DNA of 49,203 nt from the NCBI GenBank assembly GCA_036676355.1, contig JAKFDA010000096.1, forward strand, positions 1-49,203, given 5' to 3'. Of the stretch, positions 31,952 through 39,765 are shown piece after piece; position 1 is the stretch's first letter; each line of letters starts with the position of its first letter. Origin of the DNA: ZC4RG42 sp036676355 (GTDB lineage Bacteria; Pseudomonadota; Gammaproteobacteria; Burkholderiales; SG8-39). A program made the position numbers and the translations under genes. The notes beneath the pieces are model-generated. The model made no database searches. It had not been told where the DNA came from and worked only from the letters and a program-made list of their open reading frames with translations.

Positions 31952-32335
31952 TTAACCGTGGCTAAGCTTTTCGATGATTCTCCGTTCGTAATATGCGTTG
32001 AGATGCAAGGCGCGGCCACGCTGCGCCCCGAGTCGGGTGCGCAGCAATTGCAATTTCTGCAATGCGTGCGAGCGCTCCGCCGTCATCAGGGCAGGCAGCC
32101 TTGCTTCGAGTTCGGCGATCTCGCGCCGAGCCAGCACTTCAGGCGGGACATGGCCCGAATTCTTGAGAATGCGGAAAGCCACCCGGACCTCCGCGGGGAC
32201 CAGTCGATCGTCGTCGAGCTCCAATGGCTTGCCCGATCCGGGCAGATGGTCGAAATCGCCCCGGCGCAGCGCTTCCTGGATGCGCTCTTCGGCGACGGCG
32301 TCGGCATTGAACAATGGCGTGTAGCGAACGGACAT
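31952..32335 (-). CDS. DUF1992 (DnaJC28-like conserved domain) protein
   Basis: A 127-residue protein with the DUF1992 pattern AEERIQEALRRGDFDHLPGSGKPLELDDD followed by VPAEVRVAFRILKNSGHVPPEV. The same domain occurs in eukaryotic DNAJC28, but there is no J-domain here. The ATG at 32335 is used; a longer open frame upstream is antisense to the GST gene and is not credible. Function unknown. Confidence 0.85.
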   Translation of the reverse strand: MSVRYTPLFNADAVAEERIQEALRRGDFDHLPGSGKPLELDDDRLVPAEVRVAFRILKNSGHVPPEVLARREIAELEARLPALMTAERSHALQKLQLLRTRLGAQRGRALHLNAYYERRIIEKLSHG

Positions 32336-32488
32336 GGTGGCGAAGCGGCAGCGAAAAAAGTGGACAACACCGCTCGCCGCGCGTTCCCGGGGGCTGGCGC
32401 CCGTGCTCGATCGGGCAATCCCGCATTGGCTTTGGTTGCCGTTCGTACGAGAATTGCGGTTTCTTCCCACGCACTTCCTGGAGACACA

Positions 32489-33127
32489 ATGTTGAAGCTC
32501 TATGGCTTTCCGCTGAGCAACTATTACAACCGCGTCAAAATCGTGCTGCTGGAAAAGAGCGTGCCGTTCGAGGAAGTGCTGGCCGTGCCGGGCAAGGACG
32601 AGGTCATCAAAAGCCATTCCCCCGCGCGCAAGATTCCATTCATCGAAGTGGATGGCGAATATCTCGCCGAATCGAGCGCCATTTTCGAGTATCTGGAAGA
32701 GCGTTATCCGACCAACCCGCTGCTGCCGGAGCCGCTGATGGAACGCGCGCGCGTGCGCGAGTTGAGTACCATGCTCGATCTGCATCTCGAAGCGGTTGCG
32801 CGTCGGTTGTACGGGGAAGCGTTTTTCGGCGGCAAGGTGTCGGATGAAACAAAACAGGAAGTCGAGCGCGACCTGCGTCGTGGTGTGCGCGCCTTCGAAA
32901 AGTTGACAAAGTTCGCGCCTTACATTGCCGGCGGCCGGTTCACGTATGCCGACGTGACGGCGGCGGTGCATCTGCCGCTGATCAGTGTGTGCACCAAGCT
33001 GATTTACGGCAACGACGTGCTCGAACCGTTTGCCGACAGGATCCGGCCCTACCTGAAGATGATCGGTGAGCGGCCATCCATCGCCAGGACCAACGCCGAT
33101 CGCAAGGCGGCGCAAGCGGCGAAGTAA
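32489..33127 (+). CDS. Glutathione S-transferase family protein
   Basis: A 212-residue GST with the thioredoxin-like N-domain MLKLYGFPLSNYYNRVKIVLLE (candidate catalytic Ser in PLSNYYN), the cis-Pro segment KIPFIEVDGEYLAESSAIFEYLEERYP and an all-helical C-domain including FAPYIAGGRFTYADVTAAVHL. The ATG at 32489 follows CTGGAG. It may conjugate or reduce electrophiles; substrate unknown. Divergent from the DUF1992 gene. Confidence 0.9.
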   Translation: MLKLYGFPLSNYYNRVKIVLLEKSVPFEEVLAVPGKDEVIKSHSPARKIPFIEVDGEYLAESSAIFEYLEERYPTNPLLPEPLMERARVRELSTMLDLHLEAVARRLYGEAFFGGKVSDETKQEVERDLRRGVRAFEKLTKFAPYIAGGRFTYADVTAAVHLPLISVCTKLIYGNDVLEPFADRIRPYLKMIGERPSIARTNADRKAAQAAK

Positions 33128-33185
33128 GGGCAAATTATTCCGGGAAAGACGGATGCCCGCGCCAGGGTGCGGCTTCGTGCCTGTC

Positions 33186-35030
33186 TCAGCGCGCCGTCGT
33201 CAGTGCGCTGCGCGCTGCAGCGAGTCGGGCCCGGGCACTGTTTTCCAGCTTCTGCGCACGCACGCGCGCGGCGGCGGCCGCAAGGTTCTCCGCGTGTTTC
33301 TGCATTTCCGCTGCGCGCGTGACGCGCAGTTCCGCTTCGATACGTTCGCGTCGCGCGGCGATCGATTCGAGTAGTGCGGTCGCCTTGCGACGTGCGGTCG
33401 CCGCCACGGCGGCATCGGCCTCTGCATTCAAGCGTGCAGCATCGGCAGCTTCGGCTTCGGCACGCGTGCGCGCCCGAGCGGCGATTATTGCCTGCGCATC
33501 TCTCTGCGCTCGATCTTCCGCCGCGGCGACCAGCCGGGCGTTCGCTTCAATCAGCTCTTTGCGCGCCGCCATTGCCCGGACCACGGCGGCGGTCTTTGTT
33601 TCGGCGGATTGTGCCGCTGCACGATCCGCGCGCGCAGCCGCTTCGGCTGCGGCATGCAGACGTTGTTCAACCTCGATGCGCGACAGTGCGGTCTGCTTCG
33701 CATCGGCCTCCGCCTGCTCTCGTGCATGCGCGGCGTCCAATGCCCGGGCTTCGGCAATCGCGCGCGCTTCGCATTCGGCCGCGAGGCGCGTTTCGGTTTC
33801 GACCTTCTGTTCGGCCAGCAGCTTCAGTTCGCGCTCGGCTTGCAGACGTGCCTGGGCGGCGGCGGTAGCTTGCGCATCCGCCTCGGCGCGTGCGTTTGCT
33901 TCCCGCGTTGCCGTTTCGTCGGCCCGGATGTGCGCTTCGGCAGCGCGTCGGGCTTCCGCTCCGGCGATGAGACGCGTCTCCGCCGCCTGCAATGCGGCTT
34001 GTTCTGCTTGCGCCAGCATCTGCGCCTCCACCATGGCGACCGCGTCGGCGGAGGCGCGTTGTGAAGCGAGCGTTTGGGCGCTGTGTTCTGATTGCGCGCG
34101 AAACTCTGCCGCAGCGGCGGCTTTCGCTTCATCGGCCGCGCGCGCTTCGGCGGTCTGCGCGGCGATGCGCTCCTGGATCGCGCGTTGTTCGGCCTGCTGC
34201 GCCGCATCGCGTTCCGCTTCGAGGCGCGCGGTCGCGGCCGCCTGCAATTCCGTTTCGGCCCTGGCGCGCGCCAGAGCAGCCTGTTCCGCTGCCTGTTCCG
34301 CGCTCTGACGCGCCTCCGCTTCGCGTGTCGCGCGCGCTTCCGCTTCGGCGCGTGTGCGCGCCTGTTCGGCCGCCTGCTGTTCGGCGATGAGGCGCGTCTC
34401 GGCGAGGCGCTCCAGCTGCTCGTTTTCCTTGAGACGCGTTTCCTGTGCCGCGCGAATAGCGGCATCTTTCGCCGCGTTGCGCTTCAGCGTCTCGAATGCC
34501 TGCGCTTCGACTTGTGCGCGTGCGCCGGCGGCGCTTTCGGCCTCGGCTTCCGCTTGCACGCGCGCGAGCGCCATCTGTCTGGCCAGCGTTTCGGCCGCGG
34601 TGCGCGCGGCGGCAGCGGCTTTGGCTGCCTCTTCTGCGGCGGCCCGCTCCAGCGCGGCGCATATTGCGGCGGCTTCGGCGGCGGCGCGCGCTTCCGCTTC
34701 GTTCCGCGCTTTCAGTTCGGCCTGCACGCGCGTGTCGACGGCGGGAGCGTGCTCGGCTTCGTTCGCGGCAACCGCGATAGGCGGATCGAGCTTTGCGCTG
34801 TAGTGCGCAAGCCGATGTTGTGTCACGGCCTGCGCGAGCGGCGCCTTATCGATGAATCGTACGACCGATTTTTGCGTGCGTGCCTGCGCAAGATGGCGTT
34901 CGCGTGCCAGATCGGCGAGCGCAGCCTGCTCCTGTTCGACGTGTGCGATCGCCGCCTTGATTGATTCCATGGTGGGCAAGGGGGCACCGTCATTGTGAAC
35001 GATGGGCGCGGCCGAGCGATCGGCCTCCAT
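33186..35030 (-). CDS. Long alanine-rich coiled-coil protein, unknown
   Basis: About 614 residues if started at the ATG at 35030 (MEADRSAAPIVHNDG); an ATG at 34970 (MESIKAAIAHVEQEQAAL) would give 594. The frame is open further upstream but there it is antisense-shifted within the regulator gene. From about residue 100 to the end it is almost entirely Ala, Glu, Arg, Gln with Leu/Ile at spaced positions, for example AETRLIAEQQAAEQARTRAE and DAQATAAAQARLQAERELKL. This predicts a very long continuous coiled coil. No signal peptide, membrane helix or globular domain. It lies 131 bp downstream of a four-cysteine regulator. Neither start has a good ribosome-binding site. Confidence 0.75.
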   Translation of the reverse strand: MEADRSAAPIVHNDGAPLPTMESIKAAIAHVEQEQAALADLARERHLAQARTQKSVVRFIDKAPLAQAVTQHRLAHYSAKLDPPIAVAANEAEHAPAVDTRVQAELKARNEAEARAAAEAAAICAALERAAAEEAAKAAAAARTAAETLARQMALARVQAEAEAESAAGARAQVEAQAFETLKRNAAKDAAIRAAQETRLKENEQLERLAETRLIAEQQAAEQARTRAEAEARATREAEARQSAEQAAEQAALARARAETELQAAATARLEAERDAAQQAEQRAIQERIAAQTAEARAADEAKAAAAAEFRAQSEHSAQTLASQRASADAVAMVEAQMLAQAEQAALQAAETRLIAGAEARRAAEAHIRADETATREANARAEADAQATAAAQARLQAERELKLLAEQKVETETRLAAECEARAIAEARALDAAHAREQAEADAKQTALSRIEVEQRLHAAAEAAARADRAAAQSAETKTAAVVRAMAARKELIEANARLVAAAEDRAQRDAQAIIAARARTRAEAEAADAARLNAEADAAVAATARRKATALLESIAARRERIEAELRVTRAAEMQKHAENLAAAAARVRAQKLENSARARLAAARSALTTAR

Positions 35031-35161
35031 CGATTGTTCGGCGGTGTCCGGACATCCCACAGCGGCACTCCAAGCATGACAAGTGCCGACGATTATCCCG
35101 ACCGGGGCGAACGGTCCAAGCGCCGAATAGCCGGGAAAGTCGGGGCTATTTAGGCGAGGCG

Positions 35162-35818
35162 TCAGACTTTGGGATCGATGCCGCTGCCGGGCAGAAAGCG
35201 AAAGCGGCACACGTTGCCGCCGCGAACCATGCATTCCGCGTGCTCCACCTTGCGGCCGCTGGCCTGCGCGAGAAAGGCGAGATCGAAGCGGCATACGGCG
35301 GAATGCTGCTGAGCCAGATGATGGAATACGCAGTTGCTGGCCTGAATTTCCGGCGTGGCGCCGATGGCCTGGGCGCGCGCATCGTAGCCAAGGTCGGACA
35401 TTGCCGCCGCGATCGCGGTATAGCGTTCGGCATCCGTCTTTGGCGGAAGCTTTAGTTTCAGATCGTCGCCGACCGCGCTGCCGAGTCGCATCAGCAAGGC
35501 TTGCAGCTGGACTTCGCCCAGCGTGTTGCCGATTTCGCGGATCAGACCGGCAGCGAGGTCGACGTAGCGCCGGGGGAACAGTTCGTGACCCGCGTCGGTC
35601 AGCGCATAGCGTTGTTCCGGCCGTCCGCCGGTGGGGGCAGCGTCGCCGCGTGCGATCAATCCCTGTGCAAGCAGAGCCGTCAGATGCTGCCGAACGGCAT
35701 TCCGGCTGATGCCTAGCGTCGTGCTGAGGGCGTCGATCGACAACCCGTCGCGCTCGCGCTGCAGGCGTTGCAGAAGCCGTTGTTGCGTCTGACCGAGTTG
35801 TTGGAGTGCGCTGCTCAT
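35162..35818 (-). CDS. SufR-like winged-helix regulator with four C-terminal cysteines
   Basis: A 218-residue regulator. The N-terminal winged helix contains GLSIDALSTTLGISRNAVRQH and the wing ARGDAAPTGGRPEQRYALTDAG. The C-terminal half carries four cysteines spaced C-x12-C-x19-C-x7-C (NCVFHHLAQQHSAVCRFD ... AECMVRGGNVCRF), resembling the iron-sulfur-binding region of SufR-type regulators of Fe-S assembly. No suf or isc genes are in the window. It may sense Fe-S status or redox and control the coiled-coil gene downstream or itself. Confidence 0.82.
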   Translation of the reverse strand: MSSALQQLGQTQQRLLQRLQRERDGLSIDALSTTLGISRNAVRQHLTALLAQGLIARGDAAPTGGRPEQRYALTDAGHELFPRRYVDLAAGLIREIGNTLGEVQLQALLMRLGSAVGDDLKLKLPPKTDAERYTAIAAAMSDLGYDARAQAIGATPEIQASNCVFHHLAQQHSAVCRFDLAFLAQASGRKVEHAECMVRGGNVCRFRFLPGSGIDPKV

Positions 35819-35963
35819 CGAATGATTCGTGTACGACCGTCGAGTGTTCCGGCAATCCTCGCATGCGGAGGATGTGTGCGAACAGTGTGAAGTATATGTC
35901 TCGCGCCGGAATGCGTCGCGACAGCGTTGCTCGTCGCCGCGACGCCGGTCAACAGTCAGACGA

Positions 35964-36608
35964 TCAGAATTTCTCGGGGAACTGTTTGGCCAGTGCGCCC
36001 GTGAGCGCGTCGGCGATCACGAACATATGCGTACGCATGGCGTTCCATGTCTTGGCTTCGCTTGCGTAATCCGCTTTGTTGATCTGCTGGATCTGCGCGA
36101 CATGATGCGCGCCGTGGGCGGACAGCAGTCCAACCAGCGTTTTTTCCGGCAGGTTCGGGTTTGCCTTGGATAGGAAGGCGGCGATCTCTTTGGCATTGGA
36201 GGTGAGTTTGTCCGCCGCGGGCTGCTGTCCATTGCCCTTGTTGTCGAACGTGGCGTCGGAATAGGCCTTGACTGCGCCCCAGTGTCCCGCCAGCAACTCG
36301 AGCATGCGGTCGCCGCCGGCCTTGCCGTAGAACGAGGCGACCGCACCCGCGATGCCCTTGGCGTTGGTCAGCACCTCATCCGCAGCCACCTTGCGTTGGT
36401 TGGTATCGCCCTCTTTGCTCGCCAGGACGTAGGTGCGTACCCAGAACACGTGTTCGACCCAGGCGTCGCGCAGCGCGGACTGCGTGTCGACGCGAGCCTG
36501 ACTGATGGCGCCGGTGGATGCGGAGGCATGTGCGTTGTCGGCATATGCGAGCGGGGTGACGGCCACGGCTGCGGTAAGCACCGAGGCAAACAATACAGCT
36601 TTCTTCAT
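35964..36608 (-). CDS. Exported helical protein rich in conserved histidines, unknown
   Basis: A 214-residue protein with a signal peptide (MKKAVLFASVLTAAVAVTPLAYA). The mature part is all-helical with histidines and aromatics in paired positions: DAWVEHVFWVRTYVLA, ELLAGHWGAVKAYSD, LLSAHGAHHVAQIQQ, NAMRTHMFVIADAL. The pattern suggests a four-helix bundle that could bind metal or haem, but I do not recognise a named family. The upstream 170 bp is AT-rich, which fits a promoter. Confidence 0.8.
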   Translation of the reverse strand: MKKAVLFASVLTAAVAVTPLAYADNAHASASTGAISQARVDTQSALRDAWVEHVFWVRTYVLASKEGDTNQRKVAADEVLTNAKGIAGAVASFYGKAGGDRMLELLAGHWGAVKAYSDATFDNKGNGQQPAADKLTSNAKEIAAFLSKANPNLPEKTLVGLLSAHGAHHVAQIQQINKADYASEAKTWNAMRTHMFVIADALTGALAKQFPEKF

Positions 36609-36802
36609 GTCGTTCCTTCTCCATGGTGATAGGCGAGACGGGCAGCCCGTTTCGTGCGGTCAAGATATCGCCTTGGAGAAATATATACAACATAAATATG
36701 CCAAAAGATGTATTGAGCTTGAAACGATAGCCGGGCGGGTGTGAAGAGGATTTTATATACAGATCGTTACGCGCGGGCTTACGAGCTCGACGCGCTACGG
36801 GC

Positions 36803-37159
36803 CTAGGCTGGAGTCTTGTGCGCTTCAAGCAGCGCTTTCAATACCACAGCGTTGTTGTGCGCCTCGTCCTTCGCACCAAATAGCAACGTAACGCGACCTT
36901 TGCGCATTTGCGCGCGCAGTTGGGACAGCGCTTCGCTCTGGTCCCGCAATTCGGCGACATAGCGCTGCCGAAATTCCGCCCACTTGTCCGGATCGTGCGC
37001 AAACCATTTGCGCAGTTCGGTGCTCGGTGCGACGTCCTTCAGCCACAGATCGACATGCGCCGCATCCTTCGACAGGCCGCGCGGCCATAGGCGATCGATC
37101 AGCACCCTCAATCCGTCCTCGTCGTCCGGCGCGTCGTAAATGCGCTTGATCCTGAGCAT
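36803..37159 (-). CDS. DUF488 family protein
   Basis: A 118-residue DUF488 protein: IKRIYDAPDDEDGLRVLIDRLWPRGLSKD at the N-terminus, DLWLKDVAPSTELRKWFAHDPDKWAEF and VTLLFGAKDEAHNNAVVLK near the end. This small cytoplasmic family is widespread and of unknown function. It is divergent from the symporter gene. Confidence 0.92.
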   Translation of the reverse strand: MLRIKRIYDAPDDEDGLRVLIDRLWPRGLSKDAAHVDLWLKDVAPSTELRKWFAHDPDKWAEFRQRYVAELRDQSEALSQLRAQMRKGRVTLLFGAKDEAHNNAVVLKALLEAHKTPA

Positions 37160-37341
37160 CGCCTACACCCCCATTAGTGATCGCCCTCGTCGCCATTGTT
37201 GCGCGTTCTTTCCATAAATTCACGCAATACACAAGGTTGTCCATGCCGCACTGATGTGTTGTATTCGGGCGATGCCCGGCCGCCGCCGTCCGCGCAACAC
37301 ACGGTGCGACCGAAAAAATCCAATTGGGAGCTGGGGAGGAA

Positions 37342-38877
37342 ATGACCGTTCTGCACCCTGTCGATTACGCCATCCTGGCGGCATATCTGGTTCTGATGAT
37401 CGCCGTCTGCGTGCGCGTGACGCGCAAGAGCCCGGATGCCGATGAACTGTTTCTTGCCGGCCGGTCTTTGGGTTGGGGCGTAGTCGGTTTCTCGCTGTTC
37501 GCGTCCAACATTTCGTCGACGACGTTGATCGGTTTGCCGGGCGCGGCCTGGCAGTCCGGCATCGCGGTGGCGAATTACGAGTGGATGGCGGCGCTGGTAC
37601 TGCTGTTCTCGACCTTCGCGGTCGTACCCGTATTCCTTTCGAATCGCATCACGACGATCCCTCAGTTGCTCGAGCGGCGCTTCGACGGCCGTATGCGTAA
37701 ATACCTGTCGGCCGTCACCATCTTTCTCAGTATCGTGCTCGATACAGCCGGCAGCCTTTACGCCGGCGCGATTGTGTTGATGATGTTCATCCCCGGTCTC
37801 ACCCTCGCGCCCACCTGCATCGCGATCGCGGTATTCACGGGCCTGTACACCGCCGCCGGCGGACTGCGCGCCGTGGCCTACACCGATGTACTGCAAGCGA
37901 TCGTGCTGCTCGTAGGGTCGGCCGTCCTGACAACGATCGTTTTTGGCGAGTTCGATTATTCGTGGGTTGCGGTTCGCGAAGCGCTCGGGCCGGAGCGTCT
38001 GTCGCTGTTTCGTCCGCTCGACGATCCGGAGTTGCCATGGCTCGGCACGTTGATCGGCTTGCCGATCCTGGGCTTTTACTACTGGACCATGAATCAGTAT
38101 GTGTCGCAGCGGCTGCTCGGCGCGCGCGGCATGAAGGCCGCCGGCTACGGCGCGGTGTTCGCCGCGGTGCTGAAACTGCTGCCGCTGTTCATCATGGTGC
38201 TGCCCGGGGCGATGGCGGTAGTGTTGCTACCCGACCTCGAACGCGCCGACGCAGTGTTTCCGACCATGATCGCGACCTACGCGCCCGTGGGGCTCGCCGG
38301 CCTGATCATCGCGGGATTGCTTGCGGCCATCATGTCGAGCGTCGATTCGGCGCTCAACTCGGCATCGACGCTGATCACGCTCGATTTCATCGATGGCGAA
38401 ACCCGAAACTCGGCGCGGCTCGCGCATATCGGTCGGATCATCATTCTGATTCTGGTTGCGGTCGCGGCGCTCTGGGCGCCGATGATCGACCGCTTTCCCG
38501 GATTGTTTTCCTACCTGCAGCAGGGGTTCACCTACGTCGCCTCACCGCTCGTCGGCACCTTTGCCGTTGGCATGCTCAGTCGCCGGGTCGGGGCGACGGC
38601 GGTGTTTATCGGCACCGCCATTGGTCATGCAGTGAGCGTCGCGTGGTTCGCCGCCAGTCTGATGGGTTGGATCGACCTGCATTTCACCATCGTAGCCGGC
38701 ATTCTGGTGCTCATCACCGTGGGCGTGTGCCACCTCGTGGCGATGGTGCTGCATGAACCCGTATCGGCCGAAGGCGTCGCCGCCATGCGCCGTCGCGTAG
38801 CGGTTCCGCGTGGCGTCGGCATCGCCGCCGGCGTGGTCTCGTTGCTCGTCGTTGTCCTCGTCGCACTGTTTCGCTAG
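37342..38877 (+). CDS. Sodium:solute symporter (SSS family)
   Basis: A 511-residue transporter with about thirteen membrane segments. DELFLAGRSLGWGVVGFSLFASNISSTTLIG is the TM2 substrate/sodium region and GLAGLIIAGLLAAIMSSVDSALNSASTLITLD is the SSS signature with sodium-site serines. The ATG at 37342 follows GGGGAGG. The substrate (sugar, amino acid or carboxylate) cannot be fixed from sequence. Confidence 0.92.
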   Translation: MTVLHPVDYAILAAYLVLMIAVCVRVTRKSPDADELFLAGRSLGWGVVGFSLFASNISSTTLIGLPGAAWQSGIAVANYEWMAALVLLFSTFAVVPVFLSNRITTIPQLLERRFDGRMRKYLSAVTIFLSIVLDTAGSLYAGAIVLMMFIPGLTLAPTCIAIAVFTGLYTAAGGLRAVAYTDVLQAIVLLVGSAVLTTIVFGEFDYSWVAVREALGPERLSLFRPLDDPELPWLGTLIGLPILGFYYWTMNQYVSQRLLGARGMKAAGYGAVFAAVLKLLPLFIMVLPGAMAVVLLPDLERADAVFPTMIATYAPVGLAGLIIAGLLAAIMSSVDSALNSASTLITLDFIDGETRNSARLAHIGRIIILILVAVAALWAPMIDRFPGLFSYLQQGFTYVASPLVGTFAVGMLSRRVGATAVFIGTAIGHAVSVAWFAASLMGWIDLHFTIVAGILVLITVGVCHLVAMVLHEPVSAEGVAAMRRRVAVPRGVGIAAGVVSLLVVVLVALFR

Positions 38878-38891
38878 CGGTCGAACAGAGC

Positions 38892-38903
38892 ACACGGCCG
38901 TGT
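38892..38903. promoter_or_regulatory. 12-bp palindrome between convergent genes
   Basis: ACACGGCCGTGT is a perfect palindrome in the 53-bp space between the symporter stop and the stop of the small Lys-rich gene. It may help end both transcripts, but there is no T-run. Confidence 0.25.
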
Positions 38904-38930
38904 CGGGCCGACGATAATGAATCCGGTTGT

Positions 38931-39095
38931 CTATTTCTCCGCAGCGGGAGGGGGCGCCTCGCCGGCGTTCGGCGCCGCGCTTTCTTCGCTGGAACCGGCC
39001 GCGTTCGCCGCCTTGCGTTTTTCCTTCTCGGCTTTCTTCTTCTTCTTTTCCAGTTCTCTCTGGCGTTTCTCGTATTGGTAGTTTGGCTTGGCCAC
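38931..39095 (-). CDS. Small Lys/Glu-rich conserved protein
   Basis: A 54-residue gene read directly from the sequence: GTG start, AKPNYQYEKRQRELEKKKKK, then AEKEKRKAANAAG and an acidic, Pro/Ala-rich tail ending PPPAAEK. The GTG follows AAAGGA by 7 bases. Short proteins starting MAKPNYQYEKRQ with a lysine-rich helix occur widely in betaproteobacteria as hypothetical proteins. The highly charged helix suggests nucleic-acid or ribosome binding, which is inference only. Confidence 0.75.
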   Translation of the reverse strand: MAKPNYQYEKRQRELEKKKKKAEKEKRKAANAAGSSEESAAPNAGEAPPPAAEK

Positions 39096-39250
39096 TGAAT
39101 TCCTTTATCTGTGAGAGTCGAGGGTGGGCGCCTCGTCGGCATGGCTTCCGAGGCGATCGCGTGCCGCACCGTCGGTGCGTGCGGACAGCGCTGATTATGC
39201 CTCGCAGCGGGTCTTTACTGTGTCGAAGCCTGCGATCCTCACACGAAGCC

Positions 39251-39270
39251 GACTCGCTACCGGGCGAGTC
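39251..39270. other. 7-bp perfect hairpin in a 245-bp gap
   Basis: GACTCGC and GCGAGTC flank a TACCGG loop. A second small hairpin built on GTGCCGCACC/GGTGCG lies near 39170-39190. The gap 39096-39340 has no gene I can support; it may hold the promoter of the small Lys-rich gene and the end of the SRPBCC transcript. Confidence 0.3.
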
Positions 39271-39340
39271 AAGGCCGGAAAACCATCCGAATTGCCACAT
39301 GAGGCGGCGGCGTCCGAGCGCTCGTTGCGAACAGCGCTTC

Positions 39341-39739
39341 CTATGACTCCAGGAGTGTCTTCAGCGCGACCAGATCGCGCATGACCCATTCCGCATCGGC
39401 CTGGAACGTCGCATCGTCCATGTCAGGTTGGCGGAAAAGCGTGAACTGCAATTGTGTGCCGTTGCCGCTGGCAATGACGCGCATGGGGATGTACACCTCG
39501 TTGCCGGTCTCCGTGCTGACGTAATGGTCGAGCACGCCGTAATCGTTGCGCGGTGCGAAGCGAATGCGTATGCGGCCGTGCGGCGTCTGCGCGACCCACT
39601 CGCCGCCGATGCAGACGAGCGAATCGCCCAGCCCCGAGGCCCACTTGGACAGATTCGCCGGGTCGGCGCAAAACTCGTAGACCGCCACCGGGTCGCGGTC
39701 GATCTGCACATGCAGCACATTTGCGTTCAAGGTGGGCAT
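39341..39739 (-). CDS. SRPBCC (START-like/polyketide cyclase) family protein
   Basis: A 132-residue protein with the SRPBCC fold: IDRDPVAVYEFCADPANLSKWASGLG at the N-terminus, FAPRNDYGVLDHYVSTETGNEVYIPMRV across the beta sheet and a C-terminal helix ending VALKTLLES. Such proteins bind small hydrophobic ligands in a cavity. It follows the osmolyte synthase gene by 26 bp on the same strand, so the two are probably one operon. Confidence 0.85.
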   Translation of the reverse strand: MPTLNANVLHVQIDRDPVAVYEFCADPANLSKWASGLGDSLVCIGGEWVAQTPHGRIRIRFAPRNDYGVLDHYVSTETGNEVYIPMRVIASGNGTQLQFTLFRQPDMDDATFQADAEWVMRDLVALKTLLES

Positions 39740-39765
39740 ATAAGCGTGTCACCGGTATGCACGGT

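Noticed and set aside
32340..33133. Upstream extension of the DUF1992 frame to about 393 residues
   Set aside because: The extra part is antisense to the GST gene and has no similarity to the family; the ATG at 32335 gives the normal length.
33319..34308. A 329-codon plus-strand frame rich in Ser/Ala/Cys
   Set aside because: Mirror image of the Ala-rich coiled-coil gene; the opposite strand gives a coherent heptad-like protein.
35031..35864. Longer 892-codon version of the coiled-coil gene
   Set aside because: The added part overlaps the SufR-like regulator in another frame and reads as noise.
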